Assembly (NCBI RefSeq): GCF_900461555.1
Contig: NZ_UGOX01000002.1
Coordinates: 1 to 64,000 of the forward strand
Reading direction: 5' to 3'
From: Legionella quinlivanii
Lineage (GTDB): Bacteria; Pseudomonadota; Gammaproteobacteria; Legionellales; Legionellaceae
Length of the DNA: 64,000 bases
In this document: one piece after another, positions 9,757 through 18,455 of the stretch
Layout: every line of letters starts with the position of its first letter
Position numbering within the stretch: the stretch's first letter is position 1
The notes under the pieces: generated by a model
What the model was told of the DNA's origin: nothing
What the model saw: only the letters and a program-made list of their open reading frames with translations
Database searches by the model: none
Made by a program: the position numbers and the translations under genes

Positions 9757-9787
9757 ATTAAAGACCCTATAGCTACTATAGAGTCAA
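9757..9787 (-). promoter_or_regulatory. MerR-type promoter/operator of cadA
   Basis: On the minus strand TTGACT (9787-9782) and TTTAAT (9762-9757) are separated by 19 bp, longer than the optimal 17. The spacer contains the dyad GACTCTATAG-TAG-CTATAGGGTC (9785-9763). This layout is diagnostic for MerR-family activation: metal-bound CadR would untwist the DNA and align the boxes. A ribosome site AAAGGAATT precedes the cadA ATG at 9723. Confidence 0.88.
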
Positions 9788-9807
9788 GTTTTAAATGAGG
9801 ATGAAAT

Positions 9808-10245
9808 ATGGAAATCAGGATTGGTGAACTTGCCAAGCGGACAAGGTGCGAGATCGTCACCATCCGCTATTACGAGAAGGAGGGGCTATTGCCAAAGCCA
9901 GCGCGCAGCGGCGGCAACTTCCGGCTATACGGTGACGCTCACGTCGAGCGCTTGCAGTTCATCCGCCATTGCCGTTCGCTCGACATGACGCTGGGAGCAA
10001 TCCAGGCATTGCTGGACCTGCGAGATAACCCGAATCAGGATTGCGGCGAGGTCAATGCGCTACTGGATGGCCATATCCAACAAGTAGAGGCCCGCGTGGA
10101 AGCGTTGTTACAGTTGAAGAAACACTTGGCCGTTTTGCGCGAGAGGTGCTCAGGCGCTCGACAGGTAGAAGCATGCGGCATCTTACAAGGGCTGGCAGAT
10201 TGTTGTAGCCAGGCCGTTTCCGCCTCAAATGCGCCTGTGGCGTGA
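9808..10245 (+). CDS. cadR: MerR-family Cd/Pb-responsive regulator (CadR/PbrR)
   Basis: A 145-residue MerR-family activator, divergent from cadA. Residues 1-70 form the winged helix-turn-helix (IGELAKRTRCEIVTIRYYE and GNFRLY). Cys14 and Cys79 sit exactly where PbrR uses Cys14 and Cys79 for metal binding, and further cysteines at 114, 123, 132 and 133 lie in the C-terminal metal loop. The coiled-coil dimerisation helix spans about 80-115. It should repress cadA without metal and activate it with Cd2+, Pb2+ or Zn2+; the preferred ion is not readable. It lacks the His-rich tail of some CadR proteins. Confidence 0.92.
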   Translation: MEIRIGELAKRTRCEIVTIRYYEKEGLLPKPARSGGNFRLYGDAHVERLQFIRHCRSLDMTLGAIQALLDLRDNPNQDCGEVNALLDGHIQQVEARVEALLQLKKHLAVLRERCSGARQVEACGILQGLADCCSQAVSASNAPVA

Positions 10246-10272
10246 CCTGCCAACTGCATGATCGAGCTTTCG

Positions 10273-10310
10273 CTTAGCGTGCTTTATTTTCCGTTTTCTG
10301 AGGCGACCCC
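10273..10310 (-). repeat. 38-bp Tn3-family terminal inverted repeat (Tn21 type)
   Basis: Read on the minus strand the 38 bp start GGGGTCGCCTCAG, contain AAAACGGAAAATAAAG and end with CACGCTAAG. From memory this is nearly identical to the terminal repeats of the Tn21 subgroup. It marks the outer right end of the metal-resistance block. No partner repeat was found at the left border. Confidence 0.88.
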
Positions 10311-10477
10311 ATCCAGCATGGACTTTACGCAGTAATTTGGATAATAACCCTATGGTATGGATGATTATGGTGAATGGTTTTATTATCGATGCCAGAAGAG
10401 CCACCTATGAAATCCAAGAGCAAGCATATAGAGCCGGCATTATTCCTTATATTCCCTCAAACAAAACAACTGCTTAG
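10311..10477 (+). pseudogene. C-terminal stub of a host gene cut by the transposon
   Basis: One frame is open from the exact end of the transposon repeat to the stop at 10477 and reads protein-like sequence (NNPMVWMIMVNGF, then EIQEQAYRAGIIPYIP). An ATG at 10352 would give only 41 residues and has no clear ribosome site. The best reading is the tail of a native gene whose 5' part was lost when the Tn3-family element inserted. I recognise the IPYIP ending as common to a conserved family but cannot name it securely. Confidence 0.5.
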
Positions 10478-10495
10478 GTAATTAAGTTGTCAATA

Positions 10496-10511
10496 TTTGA
10501 TATATATCAAA
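10496..10511. promoter_or_regulatory. Palindromic operator upstream of TA locus 1
   Basis: The perfect 16-bp palindrome TTTGATATATATCAAA lies 20 bp before the toxin start, overlapping a probable promoter. This is the usual place for autoregulation by a toxin-antitoxin complex. Confidence 0.6.
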
Positions 10512-10531
10512 AAAGGATATACAATACTGTT

Positions 10532-10821
10532 ATGGTCTGGAAAATAATAATACCAACCAAAGTTGGAAAAAAATATTAAAGCTACCAAAATCGGTTCAGG
10601 CTGCCGTGTTATTGTTGGTTCGCCATCTTGAACATCATGGCCCAGCGACTGGTGGGGGTTGGAAAAATTATAGCAAGTTACAAGGTATGCCTGGAGATAA
10701 ACGCCACTGCCATCTGAGTAAAGGGAAACCAACTTATGTATGCTGTTGGGAAGTTATCGATAAAAAATTGAAAATTACGGAAATATATTATGTCGGCACT
10801 CACGAAAAAGCACCATACTGA
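10532..10821 (+). pseudogene. RelE-like toxin of TA locus 1, frame broken at an A7 run
   Basis: From the ATG at 10532 (ribosome site AAGGA about 12 bp before) the frame reads MVWKIIIPTKVGKK and then meets TAT TAA directly after seven A residues (10567-10573). The -1 frame continues ILKLPKSVQAA, HLEHHGPATGGGWKNY, then KLKITEIYYVGTHEKAPY to 10821: a complete small mRNA-interferase/translational-repressor toxin of about 96 residues. The zero-frame codons are GGA AAA AAA, so the run is a correctly phased A_AAA_AAA slippery heptamer. It may be a simple loss-of-function deletion or programmed slippage. The 3' end overlaps the antitoxin by 32 bp. Confidence 0.7.
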
Positions 10822-11143
10822 TGATGTTGCCAAAATATCTTGGCATGGGGGACTTTATGCGGTTCCAATTGAAGTGATGGAACGTTATAAAGTTACATCT
10901 GATGATAAGTACATTTCGATTGATGATCTATTTAGTGATTTGACTCAAGAATCTGGTGAACCAGGTATGTTATTAAAAGGCTTAAGATATCGGGAGGGAT
11001 TGAGCCAGATTGATTTTGCTAAAAAATTAAACGTCAGTCAAACCAATCTTTCTGCCATGGAAAATGGAAGACGTGCTATCGGTAAAGAACTTGCGAAGCG
11101 AATCGCTGATCTTTTTGAAGTAGATTACCGAATCTTTCTATGA
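10790..11143 (+). CDS. XRE-family antitoxin of TA locus 1 (HigA-like)
   Basis: A 117-residue antitoxin. Residues about 55-117 form a Cro/CI-type helix-turn-helix (YREGLSQIDFAKKLNVSQTNL, ending with IADLFEVDYRIFL). The N-terminal 50 residues are the likely toxin-binding segment. It follows the toxin with a 32-bp overlap, so it is made from the same transcript; the toxin-first order is typical of higBA-like loci. It should repress the shared promoter at the 10496-10511 palindrome. It remains intact even though the toxin frame is interrupted. Confidence 0.82.
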   Translation: MSALTKKHHTDDVAKISWHGGLYAVPIEVMERYKVTSDDKYISIDDLFSDLTQESGEPGMLLKGLRYREGLSQIDFAKKLNVSQTNLSAMENGRRAIGKELAKRIADLFEVDYRIFL

Positions 11144-11208
11144 AACGGTATTTTTAAATTTTTGCGTCAGGGCGCAAGTTCCGGAGCGCTAGGCCTATGG
11201 GCTGTTTT

Positions 11209-11436
11209 TTGGTATATCGAGAATCGCTCTCCATGCAGTTTTTTATTCCCTAAAAAACGATCACAGCGTTTAATATTATTCTTTTCTTGAGCCTTATTTT
11301 TTAATGCTCGCCCCAACTGAGTTAACGACAGCTTTTTTTCCCTGAGTAAGGCATTGATAAATAAATTAAGAGTATTAAATCGTTTTCCATGGATAGTACT
11401 TGATAGCAAATTGTGTAAAAATCGCTTTATGTGCAT
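11209..11436 (-). pseudogene. IS10/IS4-family transposase, N-terminal fragment
   Basis: The first 76 residues of an IS4-family transposase remain (MHIKRFLHNLLSS, SLTQLGRALKNKAQ, KNNIKRCDRFLGNKKLH). This is the N-terminal domain preceding the catalytic DDE core. Homology stops at about SIYQ (11209); the open frame then runs 14 more codons into unrelated DNA. No catalytic residue is present, so it is inactive. Confidence 0.75.
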
Positions 11437-11533
11437 GAGATATCCTAATCAAAATTGTTCGCAAAACTATTTGATCATATATCTTCATGCACTGCCACTT
11501 TTTAATATCCCTATTTATGAGGGGAGCCCTCAG
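11209..11533 (-). mobile_element. IS10-group (IS4 family) left-end fragment
   Basis: Reading the minus strand from 11533, the end CTGAGGGCTCCCCTCATAA matches the IS10 end pattern CTGATGAATCCCCTAATGA, and further in TATGATCAAATAGTTTTGCG resembles the IS10 promoter region including its GATC Dam site. The element is cut after about 325 bp, and the rest with the other terminal repeat is absent. It abuts, and has inserted into or replaced the 3' end of, an IS256-type transposase. Confidence 0.7.
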
Positions 11534-12652
11534 GGCCAAAGTGGTGTCTCTAGAGCCGCAGTTTCTAGACTTATGAGTTCTCAAGCGTACTGTGGAGAAG
11601 GCTGATTCAATAGGATTAGTTGTCCGTATGTGGATCCAGTGCTCTGCTGGAAAGTCATAGAAAGCCAGCAGCTCCTCTTTGTCTTTGACAAGGCACTCCA
11701 TGGCCTTTGGGTATTTAGCACTGTAGAGCGCAACTGTATTATCAAACGCCTTATAGGCATCTTCTCGCTTTTCAGCCATCCAAATCTCATGTAGCGAGGC
11801 TTTTACCTTAGGCTGCATAGACTTGGGAAGTTTGTTCAACACATTAGCTGTTTTGTGCACCCAGCATCGTTGATGCCGGGTTTCTGGATAAACCTTGCTT
11901 ATCGCTCCCCAAAACCCTAAGGCACCATCCCCAATCGCTAATTTAGGCGCTGTAGGAAGACCGCGTTGACGTAAGTTTAACAGCACTTCTTCCCAGCTAG
12001 CCGTTGATTCCCGATAGCCATCACAAACGGCAACAAGTTCCTTTAATCCGCTCTCGGTGACACCAATAATCACTAGAAGGCACAGTTTATCATCCATACG
12101 AACCTTGCTGTAAATACCATCTGCCCACCAATAAACATAGCGTTTGCTCCTTAAATCCTGGCGCTGCCACTCCTTGTGCTCATCAAGCCATTTTTCCTTT
12201 AAGCGGGATACTGTATTGGCCGATAAACCTCGCGCACTCTCTCCAACCAATGCCGATAAGGCATCCGTATAATCACCCGTGGATAACCCCTTTAAATACA
12301 GCCAGGGAATGAGTTCTTCCAGGCTTTTAGTACGTCTTAAATAAGGCGGCAATAGCTGGCTGTTGAAGTGAATGCCTGAGCCACTGCGGTCCCTTACCTT
12401 AGGTACCTGAACTTCCACCTCGCCGATTCCTGTCTGAATCTGGCGAGAAGGCAGATAACCATTCCTAACCACTGAAGGACGGCCATCCAGTAAACGCACT
12501 TCAGAATAGGCTGACAGCATCTCGGATAACTCCGCTTCTACTGCTTTTCTTATTAATTCCTTGGCTCCTTCCCTTAACACCTCAGTTAACGGGTCTTCTA
12601 GACCTCTTTCTCTCTCTGGTGCTGACGCAAGCTTTAGACTACAATCCTTCAT
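11534..12652 (-). pseudogene. IS256-family transposase, C-terminally truncated
   Basis: Starts at the ATG after AAAGGAG (MKDCSLKLAS) and matches the intact transposase of copy 2 up to NCGSRDTTLA. From there the frame enters IS10-like DNA and adds an unrelated tail ending at 11375. The mutator-type motifs (WADGIYSKVR with the first Asp, VCDGYRES, AIGDGALGFW, HQRCWVHK and NPIESAF) are retained, but the C-terminal helical part is lost. Confidence 0.85.
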
Positions 12653-12750
12653 GGCGTATCTCCTTTGTTGATTTTTGTTCCCGCTAAGAACAATCAACAG
12701 AATACGCCACCTAACTTAACTTGTCATACACCACTTTCGACTATAACTCT
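11534..12750 (-). mobile_element. IS256-family element, copy 1 (3' truncated)
   Basis: Nearly identical to the complete copy at 33813-35198 from its right end (12750) to 11534, where the IS10-like end begins. The missing part includes the last 47 residues of the transposase and the left terminal repeat. The right terminal repeat (minus strand AGAGTTATAGTCGAAAGTGG) is present. Confidence 0.88.
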
Positions 12751-12879
12751 TTAATTTTAGCGCTCTTATTGGTTGCGATAGGACGAAAGTTACCCTCAGG
12801 TATTACTACGTGTGTAGCTACTACGTTATTAGGCGTTGGTTATTGCTCATCAGATGCGTCATTTTGAATATTTAAATTC

Positions 12880-12917
12880 GGGGCTTGGGGAGTAATGGAA
12901 CGGCCAACCGACTTAAG
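12880..12917 (+). repeat. 38-bp Tn3-family terminal inverted repeat
   Basis: Begins GGGGCTTGGGG, has GGAACG at positions 18-23 exactly as in the Tn3 end, and finishes GACTTAAG at position 38. It overlaps the end of tnpA, the usual arrangement at the transposase end of Tn3-family elements. Confidence 0.75.
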
Positions 12918-15074
12918 GATTATTAGGATCTCTTAGTGACCTTAATTTTCCATCTTTTACTTCATCAGGCATTGAAAATGAATATCGACCAAGCATATTA
13001 AAATGTGCTTTTGCAAACGGTGATAGTCGCACTTCATCTTCTTCATTAACAGGAAAGTTATCGCTCTTTAGCTGATCTAGCGCTGCATCCATATAAATAG
13101 TGTTCCAGTGAACCAAAACATTCAGCACTAATCCTAGTGCCCCTAATTGATCCTCTTGGCCTTCACGATAGCGTTGATGTAGTTCTCCTCTTTTTCCGTG
13201 AAAGACAGAGCGTGCCAAGCTATGCCTTCCCTCTGTCAAATTCAGTTGCAATAAAGTGCTACGACGACAGGATTCATCATGAATATAGTTAAGCATATGA
13301 ATAGTCTTATCTATACGCCCAATTTCAGCAATCGCCTGCGCTAATCTTGTTGGTTTATCACCAACCTGAAGAGTTCTCATAATCCCTGTTGCTGGTACTC
13401 GGCCAAGTTTTAAAGATCCAACCAAACGCAACACATCATCCCAATGAGGAATAATACGATCAAGATTTGCACGATGTTTAGCCAGAATATTGAGTTTGCC
13501 ATAATCTGCTAGTGGATCAACCCGCCAAAAACGAGCATCTCCCAAATCAGCTAATCGTGGACTAAAACGGTATCCCAAGAGACGAAACAAACCAAATACA
13601 ATATCACTATATGCACCTGTATCTGTCATGATACGAGTAGGTTTTAACTCTGTTTGTTGTTCTAGCACTACTCCTAGTAGAATCAAACTGTCTCGCAATG
13701 TTCCAGGCACCGTAACATCATTCAATCCCGTTCTTTGATTTGAAAGTAAATTATACCAGGTTACCCCACGCCCTTGATTAAAGTACTTTGGATTGGGAGC
13801 TGAATGCAACGAGCGGACAGGTACAACAAAACGCATCCCATCAGCAGAGGCTATATCTCCACCACCCCATTTTTTTGCTAATTTACTCTGGTTTTGTGCC
13901 GCAACTAATATGGCGTTAGATGCCGTTATTGTCTCATCGCGAATATAATTTTGATCAACCCAGATCAAGCGATCTCTTTTTAATGCTGGAATGTCTTCTC
14001 TAACAAAAGGTTCAAGTCCAGTATTACAAGCTTGGGCGAGTAAAACAGCACAAATACTGATTTCTAAATCAACAGCCCGAGCATTACCTTCATTAATATG
14101 AGTAAATGCTGAAATAAAGTTAGTTCGCTTAGCGATTTCTAGCAATACTTCAGGCAAATCTACACGAGGAAGTCTAGATTTAACTTCACTGCGCAATAGT
14201 TTTAGCGATTCAGGCTCATCTAACTTGTCTAATTGGGTTAGGATAAGCTCCTCATTGCCTTTAATCAGATCAAATCTTATAAAAGGGTTATTATCAAAAT
14301 TTTTAGCTACCAATTTATATGTTTCATCTAATTCATTAACAAACTCCTGTAAATAACCATGGGGTTCACTTGTTAAGTTCAAGGAGCGACAAATCACTGG
14401 GCGTATAGCTTCCCACTCTGTTCCTCCATGAAGATTGGCTCTAGGATCAGAATAACGCCAACTTGGGCTAACAAAGAGATCGCGGCGTTTCAATGCTCCT
14501 TGTAATCTCTCAAGAACACAAAAAATATACGCAGTTTTATTGAACTGATTTCCTTTATCCAGAACATATCGTTTCCATGTTTTGCTGACTAAAACCATTG
14601 GTGCTTCTTTTTTTGATTTATTTTTTAACCAATCAAGAGCCTGGATAATGGGTTTTCCTGCTTCATTGCCCTCAAAGTGAATCACACGAAGAAGTGCCGG
14701 CAAAAAATTTTTAATTGTTTGTTCCTTATCTTCAAGTTCTTGATAAAAAACATCATCCGGCGGCTGAATTAGTGCATTTGCTTCGGTAACAGCAATTATT
14801 AATTCCTCATATCCAACGGTATTAAAGATTTTATTACGAACTTCTTGATCAGTAAGATTGTTATCTAAGACAACTTTGCAAGCATCAATCAATGTAGCTG
14901 CAGCAGAGTCTAAATCCTTAATTGTTCGTAATCTCTTTTTATGATTAGAGCGCTTTGCTTTTGAAAATAGCTCACTTAAGACAATAGATAATATATCAAG
15001 GGCATCATCCTGTGTCGTATCTTCAAAATGATGAGCAAATGCAACTAAGGTTGCCATCTTTCTTTCATAAGGCT
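12913..15074 (-). pseudogene. tnpA: Tn3-family transposase TnpA, N-terminally truncated
   Basis: About 720 C-terminal residues of a normally near-1000-residue DDE transposase. The frame is open through ATLVAFAHHFE at the 5' side up to the IS3 boundary at 15074, so the first 270 or so residues are lost. Recognisable segments include LERLQGALKRRDLFV, RLIWVDQNYIRDE, VPVRSLHSAPNP, MTDTGAYSDIVFGLF (catalytic Asp region), ARFWRVDP and LNVLVHWNTIYMDAAL (near the final catalytic Glu). The ATG at 15057 is internal. Codon use matches the AT-rich surroundings, unlike the Tn21-like block. Confidence 0.88.
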
Positions 15075-15138
15075 TGTAGTGGTCTAATATGCCTGGACAC
15101 TTTTATAGGTTAAAATATAACCAATAGGAGTGAAAGTA

Positions 15139-15418
15139 ATGAATCAAAGAAAGAGACCGTATTTTAGTTTAGAATTCAAACAGGATGCTGTTCAGTTGGT
15201 GCTATCAAAAGGCTATAGCATTCCAGAAGCAGCTACAAGTTTAGGTGTTTCGATTAGTGCCCTAAGGAAATGGGTTAGTATGGAAAAAGGGGCTGAAAAG
15301 AAAGGGGCTAGTACCTCAGGCTCTCAGCTGAGCTTAAACGAACGAGAAGAGTTGTTACGCCTCAGAAAAGAAAATAACAAGCTCAGGATGGAGAGAGAAA
15401 TTTTAAAAAAGGCCGCGG
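15139..15418 (+). pseudogene. IS3-family OrfA, interrupted
   Basis: An IS3-type OrfA (MNQRKRPYFSLEFKQDAVQ, then GYSIPEAATSLGVSISALRKW) with the helix-turn-helix and a following leucine-zipper region (LLRLRKENNKLRMEREILKK). The IS30 element enters at codon KAA near the end; the continuation FFAQEQK and stop lie at 16652-16674. The ATG after GGAGTGAAAGTA is the likely start. In the intact element, OrfA-OrfB fusion by -1 frameshifting would be expected. Confidence 0.8.
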
Positions 15419-16645
15419 CAGATTCAACCGATCATTGCAACACCTAATTTGTTATAGTTAACTTTTTAGGAGAGACGATGGTGCGTGCTTTATCAAAACG
15501 GAGTTTTACAGAACATCAGCAAGATGTAATTTGGTCTTTATGGTCGCAAGGCAAATCACTTAGTGAAATTGGAAGACAGCTTAACAAGCATGCGGGTTCA
15601 ATTTTTTGTTTCCTACAAAAATCCGGTGGTATAAAGCCTGTTAAATCTATTCGCTCAAAACAAGCATTAACTTTGTATGAACGGGAGGAAATATCACGTG
15701 GTTTATCAGCAAATTTATCTATCAGGACTATTGCAAAGACATTAAATCGCTCACCGTCGACTATATCTCGGGAAATAAATCGTAATGGAGGAATTTCAAA
15801 ATATCGAGCCATATTAGCGGATAAACAAACATGGATAAGAGCAAAACGCCCTAAACAATCCAAGCTCCAAATTAATATACTGTTGAATGATATAATTGCA
15901 GATAAGCTTTCAAACAAGTGGTCACCAGAACAAATATCTGGTTATCTTAAGCGTACTTATCCGAATAATACTGCTATGAATATTTCTCATGAATCTATTT
16001 ATAAAACACTTTATGTCCAATCTCGAGGTCATCTAAAGAAAGAACTATTGACGCATCTGCGGACACAGAGAGTCATGCGGCAGTCCAAGAAATTTAACAC
16101 AAAAGGTAACGCACGAGGCGGGATTATAGATGCTGTATCTATTCATGATAGGCCAAAAGAAATTGATAGTCGCACTGTACCAGGTCACTGGGAAGGGGAT
16201 TTAATCTGCGGCTCAAATAAATCTTACGTTGCTACATTAGTTGAACGAACATCTAGATTCACTTTGTTAGTTAAGCTTACAGGTAACGATACAGCCAGTG
16301 TTGTACACGCTATTACCAATAAAATTATAGAGCTTCCAAACCAGTTAAAAAAATCGCTTACTTGGGATCGTGGAATGGAATTAGCAAAGCATAAAAAATT
16401 TACAATCGACACTGAAATAAAGGTATATTTTTGTGATCCTAAATCGCCTTGGCAACGAGGAACCAACGAAAATACTAATCGTCTATTGAGACAATATATG
16501 CCTAAAAAAACAGACCTAGGTATTCATTCTCAATTTGATTTGGATCGAATTGCTAAAGAATTAAATGAAAGACCTAGGAAAACATTGAACTTTCTGTCTC
16601 CAGCAGATAAATTGAACGAGGTGTTGCAATGATCGGTTGAATCTG
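15419..16645 (+). mobile_element. IS30-family element, copy 1
   Basis: A 1227-bp element with perfect 27-bp terminal repeats beginning CAGATTCAACCGATCATTGC. On both sides the flank is the palindrome CCGCGG (15413-15418 and 16646-16651), either a 6-bp target duplication or partly an extension of the repeats. It contains one transposase gene reading in the same direction as its IS3 host. Confidence 0.88.
15478..16632 (+). CDS. IS30-family transposase, copy 1
   Basis: A 384-residue DDE transposase. The N-terminal helix-turn-helix (LSIRTIAKTLNRSPSTISRE) is typical of IS30, and WSPEQISGYL is the second family signature. The catalytic core shows GHWEGDLICG (first Asp), TWDRGMELAKH (second Asp) and NENTNRLLRQYMPK (Glu). 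A ribosome site AGGAGAGACG precedes the ATG at 15478. It ends 13 bp before the element end and appears fully intact, so it could supply transposase to copy 2 as well. Confidence 0.92.
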   Translation: MVRALSKRSFTEHQQDVIWSLWSQGKSLSEIGRQLNKHAGSIFCFLQKSGGIKPVKSIRSKQALTLYEREEISRGLSANLSIRTIAKTLNRSPSTISREINRNGGISKYRAILADKQTWIRAKRPKQSKLQINILLNDIIADKLSNKWSPEQISGYLKRTYPNNTAMNISHESIYKTLYVQSRGHLKKELLTHLRTQRVMRQSKKFNTKGNARGGIIDAVSIHDRPKEIDSRTVPGHWEGDLICGSNKSYVATLVERTSRFTLLVKLTGNDTASVVHAITNKIIELPNQLKKSLTWDRGMELAKHKKFTIDTEIKVYFCDPKSPWQRGTNENTNRLLRQYMPKKTDLGIHSQFDLDRIAKELNERPRKTLNFLSPADKLNEVLQ

Positions 16646-16733
16646 CCGCGGCTTTCTTTGCTCAAGAACAGAAATAAAATATGAATTTATCAAAGAGCAA
16701 GAGAAAGCCTATTCGATTAAACTGTTATGCAAA

Positions 16734-17537
16734 ATGATGCAAGTTAGCCGAAGTGCTTATTATCGCTGGTACTCTAAGGGCCACCATCCTAAACCACAAG
16801 ACACAATGCTTGAGGTTAAATTGAAAGCACTCTTTGGAGACAGTAAAAATACATATGGTTCCAGACGACTAGCCAAGGAATTAACTGCCCAGGGATTTCC
16901 CGTGGGGCGTTACAAAGTTCGTCGGATAATGGAAAAGCTGCGGCTAACTGTACGTTATCCAAAGCGGTTCAAACAAACGACGGATAGTCGACATGGGTTC
17001 GAACTGGCCTCTAACCTCTTGAATCGCCAATTTAAGGTGACTGCTCCGAATCAGGCTTGGACCACGGATATTAGTTATGTATGGACTTTGGAGGGCTGGG
17101 TATATATTGCAGTCGTCATGGATCTGTATTCACGCCAAATCATCGGTTGGGCAGTCGATGATCATATGCGCACATCTTTGTGCTCCAAAGCTCTGCGGAT
17201 GGCGTTTTGGCGCAAAAAACCCTCTCCAGGATTACTGCACCACTCAGATCGCGGCAGTCAATATGCGAGTTATGAGTACCAGGAGCTATTGAAATTAATG
17301 AAAATGCAGCAGAGTATGAGTCGCAAAGGCAATTGCTGGGATAACTCCCCTACAGAGCGGTTTTTTCGAAGCATCAAATATGAATCCTTGAATTATCATC
17401 GATTCGCTACTAAAGCCTGTGCCAAGCTTGCTGTGATTGACTATCTTGCCTTTTATAATGGTAGACGGCTTCATTCAACTTTAGGCTATAAAACACCGTT
17501 AGCGTTTGAACAGGAGTTTTATCAGAGAATCGCTTGA
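16734..17537 (+). CDS. IS3-family transposase OrfB, copy 1
   Basis: An rve-type DDE transposase. The catalytic residues lie in WTTDISYVW (Asp), HHSDRGSQYAS (Asp) and NSPTERFFRSIK (Glu). The N-terminal HTH_21 region shows YGSRRLAKELTAQG. The ATG given is internal: the frame extends upstream through KYEFIKEQEKAYSIKLLCKM, so the natural protein is probably an OrfAB frameshift product. Separation from OrfA by IS30 should prevent the fusion. Confidence 0.88.
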   Translation: MMQVSRSAYYRWYSKGHHPKPQDTMLEVKLKALFGDSKNTYGSRRLAKELTAQGFPVGRYKVRRIMEKLRLTVRYPKRFKQTTDSRHGFELASNLLNRQFKVTAPNQAWTTDISYVWTLEGWVYIAVVMDLYSRQIIGWAVDDHMRTSLCSKALRMAFWRKKPSPGLLHHSDRGSQYASYEYQELLKLMKMQQSMSRKGNCWDNSPTERFFRSIKYESLNYHRFATKACAKLAVIDYLAFYNGRRLHSTLGYKTPLAFEQEFYQRIA

Positions 17538-17669
17538 AACTGCTCAATCAGGAGCGCTGGACTGCGCGGGATTGAGGAGTCGACAAACCGCGGAAGCGGT
17601 GCGTCAGCAGGGATAAATTTTGTTTAGTAAGTTGTTTAAATAAGTGTCCGAATTTACTTGACCATTACA

Positions 17670-18278
17670 GCTGGTGTTTTTGTTCGATATAGAAAGAAAT
17701 ATAAGGTCACTACCAACAGCAATCACAAGAAGCCTGTATTTGAAAATGTGCTTAACCGTGAGTTTACTGTAACGTGTCCTGATAAGGCTTATGTGTCAGA
17801 TATCACCTACATTAATACTCAAGAAGGCTGGTTATATTTAGGAGTTGTCATTGACTTGTTTTCCAGAAAAGTAGTGGGATGGAGCATGGGGTCTCGGATG
17901 ACATCCGATCTGGTTTGTAACGCTCTGAAAATGGTTATTTGGCAACGAAAACCAAAACGCGGGCTGATTGTTCATTCTGACCGTGGCTCGCAGTATGCGA
18001 GTCATGACTATAGAAATCTTTTAAGTCTTTATGGATGTGTTGGAAGTATGAGTCGAAAAGGTGATTGTTGGGACAACGCTGTGGCTGAGAGCTTTTTTGG
18101 AACTTTAAAACGAGAACAAGTCCAATGGAAACAATACCAAACTCGTTATGAAGCGCAGCAAGATATTTTGAGCTACATTACTATGTTTTATAACAGTCAC
18201 AGGATGCATTCGCACCTTGGCTATATGAATCCGAATCAGTTTGAACGGGTTTGGGGGGAATTTAAGAAAATTGCTTAA
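17670..18278 (+). pseudogene. IS3-family OrfB, N-terminally truncated
   Basis: About 200 C-terminal residues of a second OrfB, with YVSDITYINT, IVHSDRGSQYASHDY and DNAVAESFFGTLKRE giving the three acidic catalytic residues. The apparent start at 17658 lies in the end of IS3 copy 1 and is artificial. It shares the family fold with the 16734 gene but differs throughout. Confidence 0.85.
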
Positions 18279-18308
18279 CTGGGTGTGTCAATTTACTTGA
18301 CCACCTCA
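17670..18308 (+). mobile_element. Second IS3-family element, right-end fragment
   Basis: Only the right part of another IS3-type element remains, from the IS3 copy 1 boundary to a right end reading GTCAATTTACTTGACCACCT then CA at 18308. The end resembles but is not identical to that of IS3 copy 1, so this is a related, different element. Confidence 0.7.
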
Positions 18309-18455
18309 GTGTCTGGTGGCATCTTAATGGCAGATAATGTGATTTCTCATCAATTGGATCTTCAACCAATGATTGATCGTGCACTGGAAGATAAAAGAGT
18401 TGATGCTTTAGTGGTACCAATTGGGCAAGGCATACTTTTATGTAGAAAGTTGTAA
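18309..18455 (+). pseudogene. C-terminal stub of an O-methyltransferase
   Basis: Directly after the IS end, one frame reads [15 protein letters not shown], then [19 protein letters not shown] and a stop. GGILMADN and the [11 protein letters not shown] ending resemble the last strands of a class I SAM-dependent O-methyltransferase of the YrrM type. The first three quarters were removed by the IS insertion. It is non-functional. Confidence 0.6.

Larger units (their letters stand above)
6465..10310. mobile_element. Remnant of a Tn21-like Tn3-family transposon carrying Cd/Zn/Pb efflux
   Basis: A high-GC block (visibly near 60 percent GC, against clearly AT-rich flanks) containing a truncated PAP2-LspA gene, cadA and cadR. 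The right end is a 38-bp Tn3-family terminal repeat at 10273-10310. The left end has no matching repeat: homology to the LspA-like coding sequence simply stops near 6460-6470, where pilin-upstream DNA begins. No transposase or resolvase of this element remains. It is therefore a one-ended relic of a transposon. Confidence 0.8.
12880..15074 (-). mobile_element. Tn3-family transposon remnant (left end plus tnpA 3' part)
   Basis: A Tn3-family terminal repeat at 12880-12917 overlaps the stop codon of a large transposase that runs to 15074, where an IS3-family element interrupts it. The rest of tnpA and the other end are not recognised in the window. The serine resolvase at 20542-21105 could have belonged to it. 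Confidence 0.75.
15075..17669 (+). mobile_element. IS3-family element copy 1, interrupted by an IS30-family element
   Basis: Starts TGTAGTGGTCTAATATGC and ends ATTTACTTGACCATTACA, imperfect terminal repeats of TGT...ACA type. Both ends are flanked by GCT (15072-15074 and 17670-17672), a 3-bp target duplication. The total of 2595 bp equals copy 2 at 56576-59170. Removing the 1227-bp IS30 insert leaves an IS3 element of about 1.37 kb. Confidence 0.88.
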
